Shown here: piece after piece, positions 54,565 through 64,000 of the stretch
How positions within the stretch are numbered: the stretch's first letter is position 1
How the letters are laid out: each line of letters opens with the position of its first letter
NCBI GenBank assembly: GCA_963920635.1
Contig: OY987300.1
Coordinates: 58,425,415 to 58,489,414 of the forward strand
Source: Pseudeuparius sepicola
Taxonomy: Eukaryota > Arthropoda > Insecta > Coleoptera > Anthribidae
Length of the DNA stretch: 64,000 bases
Direction of reading: 5' to 3'
Position numbers and translations under genes: made by a program
Notes under the pieces: generated by a model
Database searches by the model: none
Told to the model about the DNA's origin: nothing
What the model saw: only the letters and a program-made list of their open reading frames with translations

Positions 54565-54822
54565 GTCAAATTAGTATTTTTTTTTATTTCTGTAAATGGC
54601 ATTATTTCTCAAAATTTTAAAAAATGTTTTATAGAAAAGTTGTTCTCTTTCAATTTCATACCGCTGTACCAGATGTCAGACCTCTATAGAAAATCGTTTT
54701 ATTTCTTTATTTTTTTCTAAATAACACATAGGTATTTATAAGTGAATGTAAACCTACACAAAATCATTCAATTTTACTAGGTACTTTTAAAGAGCATTTT
54801 CATTATTTAAATTACGTTTTAA

Positions 54823-55156
54823 GAGGGGGTTGCCGACAGCGAAAGTGACGTTAGATTTCGTATTTTTTTTAAGTTGTATAGCATAAAATCGAATAACATT
54901 TTACCTGACAAAAATTTAGTACAAACATCTCTGTCTTCATTTTAAAGATCTTAAAAGCATATGCACTGGAATTATTATTTTTCCCATGGTTTCCATAAAC
55001 TATAAAACAAAGCACTGCTTGTAATATCTTATGATTAAAATGAAGACAGAGATGTTTGTACTAAATTTTTGCCAGGTAAAATGTTATTAGATTTTATGCT
55101 ATACAACTTAAAAAAATACGAAATCTAACGTCACTTTCGCTGTCGGCAACCCCCTC
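54823..55156. mobile_element. piggyBac-like MITE with TTAA target duplication
   Basis: TTAA at 54819-54822 and 55157-55160. Inverted arms of about 125 bp start GAGGGGGTTGCCGACAGCG. The short AT-rich centre is not coding. TTAA specificity is the hallmark of piggyBac-type elements. Confidence 0.75.
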
Positions 55157-56355
55157 TTAAGCCCACTTTTTTTACGAAAAAGAAAAATTCCCACCCGCCA
55201 TTAACTTTTAATAGTTATTTATGTACCAAGGCCTTTAAAGGCCGAGGCAAATAAACCACGAGTTATAAAAAGGAACTTCAGTGAAAAAAAGTTTTACCCC
55301 CGAGACGACCACGCGCGCCGTTGCTTTGCCTCTATATCGCGCTACCAAGATCTAGCACGGTGCGGTACGGCGCAACTTGCCTGCAGGAGTCCTCTGGTCA
55401 CTTTCTACATGGAAAATATTTTGTTCAATCCGACGAAAATAGTTATACTGAAAGATTGCGTTATCCTATATCACAGAAGAGTATACTCCGGAGTATATTC
55501 TTCTACGGTTTTAAAATCGTACAATATTGACTTACTTGACTGCCGATTTCTGAGCTTCTAATGATAATTTTCAGGCTGATTAATACCGCTTTAAGAAATA
55601 TTTTTTGCCTATATGCATATGGACAGTATAAATGTGGTGAAATCGAATGATTTTAATTTGATAAAATATGAGTTTTTTAGAAAAAAATCAAAAAATAATA
55701 TTTTCTAGAGGTAAAATTTGGTTCAGAGATATCATTTTCAGAAAAGAAATTTCAAAAATCATGAGAAATGACGTGATTTCTTTTGAGCATATCAATTGAC
55801 ATAATTTTTTAAGCAGAAATATGCGGATTTGAATGAAACCTATATAACAACTTTTAAAAATTCAAAAATTATTTTCTTGGTTTAATTGGTTTAATAACCT
55901 ATTGGTGTCTTCAAAGTTTCAACATAAGAGGAACATTCACATATTAAAAAAAACCTTTCATAAATTTAAGCCCAGGACTCGGCCCAGGACGTTTCGAATC
56001 CACAACCCATACTTTGTACTGTATTCTGAACAGCTGTATTACCATAATGACCCGCATTTCTTGTTTCAGAATTTAAAAAAACTCTAATGAGTAGGTGGAT
56101 GACTGACGCAATTATCTAAGGCAAATTTACATAGACAATAAATAAGCCGAAAGAGTCTTTTCGGACTATACCCATTCACAGTACCTACTAATAATAATAC
56201 TGTAAAAGAAACTAAAATGGAACCGCTACATCGCTTTAAAATGTTTTATAACATCTATAATCGCGAATAGGTGAAAATGGGAGGATGAAATTTTATATTT
56301 TTTGTTCGTATATGTCAAATATTGACATTATGTCGTATGAAACCTATGATCGAAA

Positions 56356-56495
56356 AGAAAGACATTTACATGACGTGTTGTGATTGGTTCCTAAGCGGCC
56401 GAAAACATATAATTCGGACGTGATTAGTCCGTGAGTGTACTTTTGCGGACGCTCACGGTCAAATCACAACACACCACATAAATGCCCTTCTTTAT
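56356..56495. repeat. Inverted repeat with CpG-rich centre
   Basis: GAAAGACATTTACATGACGTGTTGTGATT pattern (56359 on) is mirrored by AATCACAACACACCACATAAATG (56464-56486), with a second inner pair around ATTCGGACGTGATTAGTCCG and GTGAGTG...CGCTCACGG. Likely a small degenerate MITE. Confidence 0.5.
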
Positions 56496-58211
56496 TTACG
56501 TCGAGTTCTAAACCTCGATATTTTAGAATTATAGTTTAAACTAAACAAATTTGCTGTTCTTATCTCTAGATGTGTGCCCCATATTGCATTCTTCAGGAGA
56601 ATCCTTATTTCTATTCATTTTTATAGTATTTTTTTTTATTAAAATAATTCTCTGTTCCATGGCCAACTAGAAGTTCATAGGTAACTAAGATTTATTGTAT
56701 ATGAAAAAAGATTTATTGTATATGAAAAAATAAACAGTATCATTTCTGATTTCAATTTTCTACTTTTTTAAATATATCTAAATAAATTCGAACAAAAAAT
56801 AATGTACCTATATGATAAGTAAGAGATTGCAAAAGGGGTGGTTGAGAGACAGAGCACATTTTTGGCATGATTTTGCAAAAACAAAGTAAATGAGAATGAC
56901 TGAGTGAAAATATGTCGGTATATACATTTTGCAATTTGTGTATTGGAATTCACTTTTAAAATTGCAATAGATTTAAAAAGAATGGTGTGCGAAAAAGTAC
57001 ATAGTGGCGGCGGTTTTTTTATATATAAAAATATAAACACTATGTACATTCATTTATATCTCCATCAAATTTGTCAATTAGCATAAGAAAGAAAAATCTA
57101 ATATATTGAACACATATCCACATGAATAAATTGATTAAATGTTTAGTGGCGTTCAATATTATTATGTCAGGGTTTGTTGGATACACGCCGCCAATATGGC
57201 AGAACAAAATAATCTTATCTCTTATTGATTCATTTAAGAAAATATATTGTTAATGTTAGTGGTTGATATAAGACCTAGTTAATCATGAAAACAACTGTGC
57301 AATGATAGCTTTATGACGTTAATAATGACATCCCCAATGGAATTTGAGTTTCCTAAACAGAAAAGTTTACTCCTATTAGGTACGTCTACTTTAATTGAAG
57401 GTCACAACCAATTATATATTTTCATGGGTAACTAGATCTTACGCCAATCACAAATGTTAACAATATTTTTTATAGCAACTACAGAACAAACTATCAAGCT
57501 ATTTCGCCTTATAAAAAATTAGTCATTAAAATTTCTTCGAGGTACTAATTTAATTTTGTATCCCAAGGGCCAAGAGAGCCTAAATTAACCGAAATAAAAC
57601 AGTTACAGCGGTATAAAAATTTTGATTTTATTTTCGGCCATAGTTCTCGTAGATGACCATAAACAGCAACTTTTATTGTGATAAAAAAATACCGCCCAGA
57701 AGAGTTATCGATCGCACCCACCACCGATTTTTTCTGTCAAAAAATAGCCGAGATATTGTGAGTGAGGTGCATGTATAAGCCACCCTGTATAAAAAACACA
57801 AAATAAAATATACAAAAATTAGTAAAAATTACCCTTTGAAATCAGAATAAACAAATCATGTAGGTAGGTACCTACTTACGTGTAAAAATTAAAATTTCTT
57901 TTCCAAAATTTATGTTCATAGGATCCATAAATGACTTTTTCTAGTAGGTATAGAAGATAGATCATGTCTGCACCATATAAATTTCGAAACGAATATATGT
58001 GAAGAGTCTACAGTACAATTCTTATAAAAAAAAGGGGAGATGCAACGAAAACTATAAGAATATACTTTGCTTTTAATTTTTAGTGTCCTGACGGTGACTC
58101 AATATACCCAACAAAACTCGAATTAAAACTGCATAAAGAAAATGTCCAAGCATCTCCCTTCCTGAGCACCAGTGTCGACATATAAAATTAATACCTGGTA
58201 TAATACCTCTA

Positions 58212-59368
58212 CAGGGTGTTCATTTGAAAACTTCCCAACCCAATACTTCACAAAATACAAAAAATTAAAAAAATCGCCAATAAAAAAATTACAGTAGGTA
58301 TAGAAAACAGTGGTATCGTACCTGTAGTTCTGTTTGTTGACATAGCCTTGAAGAAAAAAGTACATTCATGGCTAAAACAGATATTGCTCATTCCTGCCTG
58401 TTGCTTTTCTCGGTCATAGTTTCGCAAAACTGGCAACGCCTGTCGAAATCATCTTCCTTTAGAACTTGTACACCTAATAGCTTATAAGGATGGAACTTGT
58501 GTAGCTCCATAACCTTATGCACTGATCCAAGAGAAACATGTGTTTCTAAGACGACTTTTCTTAAGGATGTTTTTGGGTCTGCGGCAAAATAATGGCCAAT
58601 AATTTCAATTTGTGCAGCCTCATCCAGTACGTTTGGGGCTACCTTTTTTTTATTTGCTACGCTACCAGTTTGTAGGAATTTTTGTAACAAGTCTATAACG
58701 TAACGATGAGACACTTTTTTCCGGGTGTCTTAGGTGAAATTCGGCAGCCGTGCTTCTTGCACACTCGTTATTTTTACCATACAGGAGTACGATTTCTGTT
58801 TTTTTTTCTTGAATAGTATACACCATGATCAACTTTACAATACAATCCTTAACGTCAAAGCCCGTAGCACTTTAAAATTCAACTGATTTCGAACGAAAAA
58901 CGCATGGTATCGTATTTTTGCCGCAGAGTTTTTTCAGCCTAGTAAAAAATACCTACTATGGTGTTGATAAGAATAGACAGAGAGTAACCGAGGGAAACAC
59001 TGACGGGAAGGCAATTTTAAGTAGGTATTGGTAAAACTATTAAGGAACATATTACAATATTATATATTAACAATATTAATTTTTTGGTTATAAATTTTGT
59101 AAATTTTAACCGATTGTAAAAAACGAGTGATTGCTGAATTCACAAAAAAAAAAACTTTCAAATGATATATCGCAAGTTATGGGTAGTTTTGCGTAGTTGA
59201 AATTTTAAAGTTGGGATTGGTGGCCCACACAGGGGTGGTTTTATCAACATCACATTTGCATCAATGAAGGTCCCCCTCCAAACAAAAATCGACGGGTCAC
59301 GGCGATTTTTTTACTTTTTTGTATTTTGCGAGATATTGGGGGTGGGAATTTTTCAAATGAACACCCTG
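58212..59368 (-). mobile_element. Tc1/mariner-type transposon with CAGGGTGTTC ends
   Basis: 1,157 bp, TA on both sides, inverted ends of about 65 bp (CAGGGTGTTCATTTGAAAA, then CAATAC/CAATAT). The interior codes a broken transposase on the minus strand. Much of the catalytic domain is deleted, so this copy is inactive. Confidence 0.85.
58250..58826 (-). pseudogene. Tc1/mariner-type transposase, N-terminal HTH region, frameshifted
   Basis: Starts at ATG 58826 (MVYTIQEKKTEIVLLYG), the DUF4817-like N-terminal helix-turn-helix; frame shifts near 58715 in a homopolymer and continues as VSHRYVIDLLQKFLQTGSV and LHKFHPYKLLGVQVL, with CQFCETM before the DDE core. After another break near 58390 comes NICFSHECTFFF, where the usual catalytic FSDE has His instead of Asp. 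Everything after the first DDE block is missing. Confidence 0.8.
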
Positions 59369-61282
59369 TATAGTAAATAATACACAAAACGGAAATTCGC
59401 GATTTCATGATCATTTTCTCCGAAAAACTGATTTTTAAACAGAAACAAGAAAATGTCATGAACACAATTTGAAAACAATAATAGTTTTTGTTCGAACCGA
59501 TGTCGATTCAAATACATGCACATGTCTTTATAGAAAAACACCGCTGATGGCCAAGAGCGATGAACAAATTGCGGATTCACGGTATTGCTCTTTAATAGCT
59601 TTATCAGTGTGATTTACTAATTGTCCCACACTAACTTGGATTACTACGGTTTTCTAGGGTTTCCGTAGTACTTGAGCGAATGCTATCCTAGTTCTATCGG
59701 GAAAAGTCGGCCCTAGCCGCAAATGGCAACGACAACATAATAATAGTAATTGCCCCCCTCCCCCTCACAAGCATTCAGTTGCTTCTGGGGTCCTAGTTTG
59801 GAGTATTATTGTGAGGGTGCGAGAATTATTATTTTTAATTCGCCAAATTTTGAACTTCTGCAACTCTAGGTATCTCTTACAGCAGCATTGTTCTCTACAC
59901 TTCTTGCATTTCGACGTCTTGTTGGTGTTCTCGCATCATGAAGAGTTAAATCCCTCAAAGTTTTCAACGATTCGACGAATAGCAAGCAATGTGGGGAGAT
60001 TATGCGGACCATATAGTTCGCGAAGTGCACGTCGAGTGTTCACAAAAGAACGTCTATTTTCATAAAACTTTTGAATAATAATCAAATGTTCTGGACGATT
60101 ATATTTTCCAGGATGAAATGTCAAAATCTACAAAACACAAATAAATAACACCTATTGGCATTTTCAAATTTTTAAACACGGAGGCCATGTGACCTATTGG
60201 AAAACCCTTTACCTATTTAATTCTTTAAAATATTGATATTAAATATAGAATTGGTAAGAGTACAATTTGGAAAGGAAACACCTTGTTTTGATATTTTTGT
60301 TCTAATACCGATGAGGAAAATTACCTATATTTTATTAGACGTGGCACTTGTCACTGTTGAACAATCATTTCCGATAGTAGCACTATTACTGACTGGAATA
60401 GTATATTTCATTACGAGCCTGGAAAAATCTATTTCTGGACGTGTAATGAACGATATTTTTTAATTACTTCTTTGAAAACGGAAACTTAAAACATTTTGCG
60501 GCATATTATAATAAATTTAATTGACAAAAAATAAACAATGCAGACAATATAGTGTTTGGTATGTATGATGCGTTTCCATGGCTACTCTCAAATTATTTCA
60601 AAGGTGCTTTGTTGTGAATTAGTTATTGTCAGATAAGGTGAATAAAACGTCAAAAATATTACAGAAATGTATCTAAATATTGAAACACTTACGACTTAAA
60701 ATACAAAATAGGTATATATGTTATCAGAGAGCATATAGAGTTTCTTAAATTTAGTTTACTTTGCTGTATATTTCTATTTTAAAGCCATATATTCGGTATT
60801 TTTATTCAGCGCACGGAAAGTTTTTCCATGCGCTGTTTCCGTGCGCTAGCAAGAAAACCCCCATCTTTCATTATTGCTAAAACAGATGAAAATAAGGTGT
60901 TTTCAAAGAAGTATAATAAAAAATGTTTATTGTCCATACATTTATGTGGTTTAGATATATTTTTTTTTCAATAGAAATATTATTTTGGATCGAGTTTTCA
61001 ACGTAGCCTTCTGCAACACTCGATGAGTTCCATCCTACAGGTCAGCTCCAGAATCGGCAAGTAACAAGTAGATGTGTGCGGAAAACAATGGCCGGTGTAC
61101 AATGATATGCTTAGTCGAGCCGAGATAATTCCCCAATTCAAGAAAAATATGATAAATAGGAAGAAACTATTACTTCGAAAATGGGTCCTACATCAATGTT
61201 TAAAATTTGGAGTTAAACCACGGTCTGATGATGGCTTATAAGCCAAAACTAGTAACAAAACTATACAATTTTATATATTATA

Positions 61283-61884
61283 CAGTGTGTCCACGGATAG
61301 AGTTCGGATAGGGTGTAAATGACAAAAAAATTTCTAGTCGAAATTTGAGCTTCTGGGGATAAGCCCTGCTTGATTTGAAACTAATTTGTGACGTAATTTT
61401 AGTTTCGAAAAATCACGTATGCCTTGGGAATTTTGAAAAAACTAATTTTCCACATCAGTAAAGTGCCCTTTCTGTCGGTTTTACGACAAAATGTTATTAA
61501 GGAAACTTGTTCACAATGAAAAACTGGATAGGTGTGAAAAAAGTCAAAAGCCTAGGTCTACTTTGATTTTTGTGCATTTTAATGTTTTAGCAGAAAAAAA
61601 TCAAAGTAGGCCTAGACTTTCGAAATTTCGCAAACCTAATCAGTTCTTCATTCTGCACATGTTTCCTTAATAACATTTTGTCGTAAAACCTGCAGAAAGG
61701 GCACTTTACTGATGTGGAAAATTAGTTTTTTCAAAATTCCCAAGGCATACGTGATTTTTCGAAACTAAAATTACGTCAAAAATTAGTTTCAAACCAAGCA
61801 GGGCTTATCCCCAGAAGCTCAAATTTCAACTCGAAAATTTTTTTTCATTTACACCCTATCCGAACTCTACCCATGGACACACTG
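61283..61884. mobile_element. Fold-back Tc1/mariner-type MITE, 602 bp
   Basis: TA flanks; CAGTGTGTCC...GGACACACTG. Halves are inverted copies almost to the centre (e.g. CTTCTGGGGATAAGCCCTGC at the left and its complement near 61798-61817). Shares the inner motif TACGACAAAATGTTATTAAG with the element at 33135-33756. Confidence 0.85.
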
Positions 61885-64000
61885 TATATTATACTAGATT
61901 ATATTATTGTGGTTGAAGACTTGGAATTTTATTCTAATAATTTAACAATGGACCACTTTCAGTTTACCCACAATCTTTTCGGTAATTTAGTGTTGAGTGA
62001 GCATATACTTACCCATATATTTACTATAATACCTATTCTGTGGAGTATTTCTAAAAATAATTATTATTTTCTTCTATCTGCGTACAAAACATTAGATTAA
62101 TTTCACAAATCATTTATGTTAGGTTAAATCTTCATCTTATTCCACCATATTTTCTTAATGGTTTCACACTTCGAGTATTTAGTCAACATTTTATTTAATA
62201 AAGATTCATTAAATCTTATTAAAATACATACATACATACAAACAGGGCAAGTTAAATAAAAGCTTTGTAGAAAATATAAATTTTTGACCGGCAAATTTTC
62301 ACAACTCTAGGCGCCATCTATTGTTAAAGAGTGTATACATTATTTTCTTTTCTATGCATTCAGTATATGTGTTTTACTTGCCTAGCTGTGGAAATTCCTT
62401 CTTGCATTTGTATTTAGAAGCAATAAAATTAAATTTAAGAGTATAATGTAGAATAAACGAACTTTCCGTTTAGTTGGAAGTCAAAACCAACTTTTATTTT
62501 GTATGAATACCAGGATGCATACTCCAAATCGACATACTAAGTCACAGATCAACGAAAACTGCTATAATAAATTTTAGCAAGATGTTTTGAATAATTAGTA
62601 ATAGATGCATAGGTGCTAATGGAAAAAATAGCCAAAGTATAAATCTCTACATAACTATCTGAATTATTTCTAAAAATTGCATACTACCAAACGGTTGAAG
62701 TATTAGTTAACAAAATTACTTTAATAACCAAGCACCGTAAAGAAAATAGGCATTCCGCTTTCCAATCTGACTACTTGATTGTAGGAGCACCTCATTTGAA
62801 TTAGACAATGCTGTGGAAAACCGATTTTTCAGGGCTATCTGTTCATTAACAAAGGTGAAAGATAGAAGAGGTTTACGAAGGTTCTCACTCATACCTTATT
62901 AATTACTCTTCCTAGTAACATTAGTTTCCTCTCATTCAAGGCAGGCGTTTAAATTTATTAGGAAGATAGCATTTAAAAGCGTTATTTACATAGGATTACC
63001 GAGGAAGAGCGATCGCTATTTCTTCATTTACAAGTTGTACGGTATCGCCTTACAGACAGAAGCAGTGTCGGGTTTCGCTTAAATTTATGGCTCCCCATAA
63101 CATTAAATTACGACGAGTTAAGAAGTAATTTGTTCATCTGTTACAACCCACCACAGTTTCGAGTCTTTGCCACGTTGTTGTCTACACGTGCCGGGGGGAG
63201 TTTGATAATTTATTGTTGTATTTTGTCATATAGTCCGCGTGTAACTAAACACCGGTAACATTTCTAAATATTATGCCGATGTTCGTAATTTGTCAAGCAT
63301 GTTTTATCTGCCTACGTACATACAATTTTGAAAGTTAACAAATGCCCATACAGTCAACATCTAATTAGTTTAAGACAAATCCAGCATAAAAAGACATTTA
63401 GATGTAGAATGTTTCCAACCTACACAATAGACAATACAAAAATGAAACACCTATACTTAGAATATCACCTATTGCATGAGAAATAAAAATATGGAATAAA
63501 ATAAAAAAATCAAAATTTACCAAAAACGAACACGGTACAGTCTACATATTGCATGTGGAACGAGATATGGAATTACTGAAGAACAAAATTAGTCACCTTC
63601 GAATTGACTATAGTTATAGGAACACGTTGTCATAAGCGAGAAAACGAAGAGACATTGTCGCACACTATGCATAGCATTCTTTATTAAAATCTAGGACAAA
63701 GCTCTTCTATCTGTTAGGCCATTATCAGTGTCACCTACGAGTCGTAGAATTGTAGAAGAAAAGTTTCCAATAAACATTAAACGATACGAAGTTTTCGAAA
63801 ATTAATTGCAGGAGATTGGCTTACATAGGTACATCAGATTGTCCCATATTATGTGCAACTTTGTTATTTTTGTGTTTATATTGTTTATTGTTTATATTTT
63901 TGTACATTTTTTAATTTCACGGCAAGTTACAAATTAATTTTGTTTAATACAATTTTGCCGGGTGCAGTTTGGTTTTACTTTCTTTGCTAGAATCATAGAA

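Larger units (their letters stand above)
51631..64000 (+). other. Dfd: Dfd intron 1 (continues past the right edge)
   Basis: From the GTAAGT donor to the window end I found no homeodomain coding (no WFQNRR-type stretch by eye on the + strand). The intron holds several transposon insertions listed separately. Unassigned parts (51.8-53.6, 55.2-58.2, 59.4-61.3, 61.9-64 kb) show no gene; a moderately GC-rich stretch at 53095-53275 includes GTATACGTATAC and GCATGCATGC palindromes. Confidence 0.75.

Overview
The window looks like insect nuclear DNA: AT-rich, crowded with transposable elements, and carrying the first coding exon of a Hox4-class gene, Deformed (Dfd), at 50889-51630 on the + strand. 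Species cannot be fixed from sequence alone. A beetle or another insect with a large, repeat-rich genome fits (inference). Only the Dfd exon is a confident host gene; the homeobox exon was not found and should lie to the right, so the last 12.4 kb or more is Dfd intron 1, and the left part is probably Hox-cluster intergenic DNA invaded by transposons.

Layout. 1-1.3 kb: decayed non-LTR retrotransposon (minus strand). 3.4-5.7 kb: low-complexity TCAAGAAAT repeat, a truncated Penelope-like element with a GIY-YIG domain, a perfect 113-bp inverted pair of a tRNA-derived SINE, and a 253-bp tandem duplication. 6.0-6.65 kb: hAT remnant with terminal inverted repeats. 6677-20673: the most striking object, a 14.0-kb element with 4.5-4.6-kb, nearly identical terminal inverted repeats, AGTAGT/ACTACT ends and a 6-bp target duplication (GACCAA), which are the marks of a Polinton/Maverick. 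None of the usual Polinton genes were recognised. Each arm carries a promoter and a small ORF (102 residues in the left arm); the unique centre carries an intron-containing coiled-coil gene and a GNAT-type acetyltransferase gene behind a duplicated TATA promoter.

21414-28779: a young Ty3/gypsy-type endogenous retrovirus (errantivirus-like: gag, pol, env; 196-bp LTRs; tRNA-Ser-type primer site; 4-bp target duplication CATG), broken by one stop in gag, one frameshift in RT and one stop in env. 28.8-50 kb: no host gene recognised. It holds several fold-back DNA elements bounded by CAGGGTG/CAGTGTG ends and TA, a short element with a hammerhead ribozyme and Penelope-like direct repeats (36095-36738), a third SINE copy, a remnant of a pogo-type transposase C-terminus, an old non-coding duplication, and tandem repeats with YY1/PHO-like motifs. 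50.3-51.6 kb: Dfd leader and exon 1. 51.6-64 kb: Dfd intron with two fold-back or piggyBac-like MITEs, a decayed Tc1/mariner-type transposase copy (58212-59368) and another fold-back element.

Links: the transposase copy at 58.2-59.4 kb has the same CAGGGTG...TA ends as most fold-back elements here, so its family may have mobilised them. The Penelope-like copy and the hammerhead element are probably an autonomous/non-autonomous type of pair.
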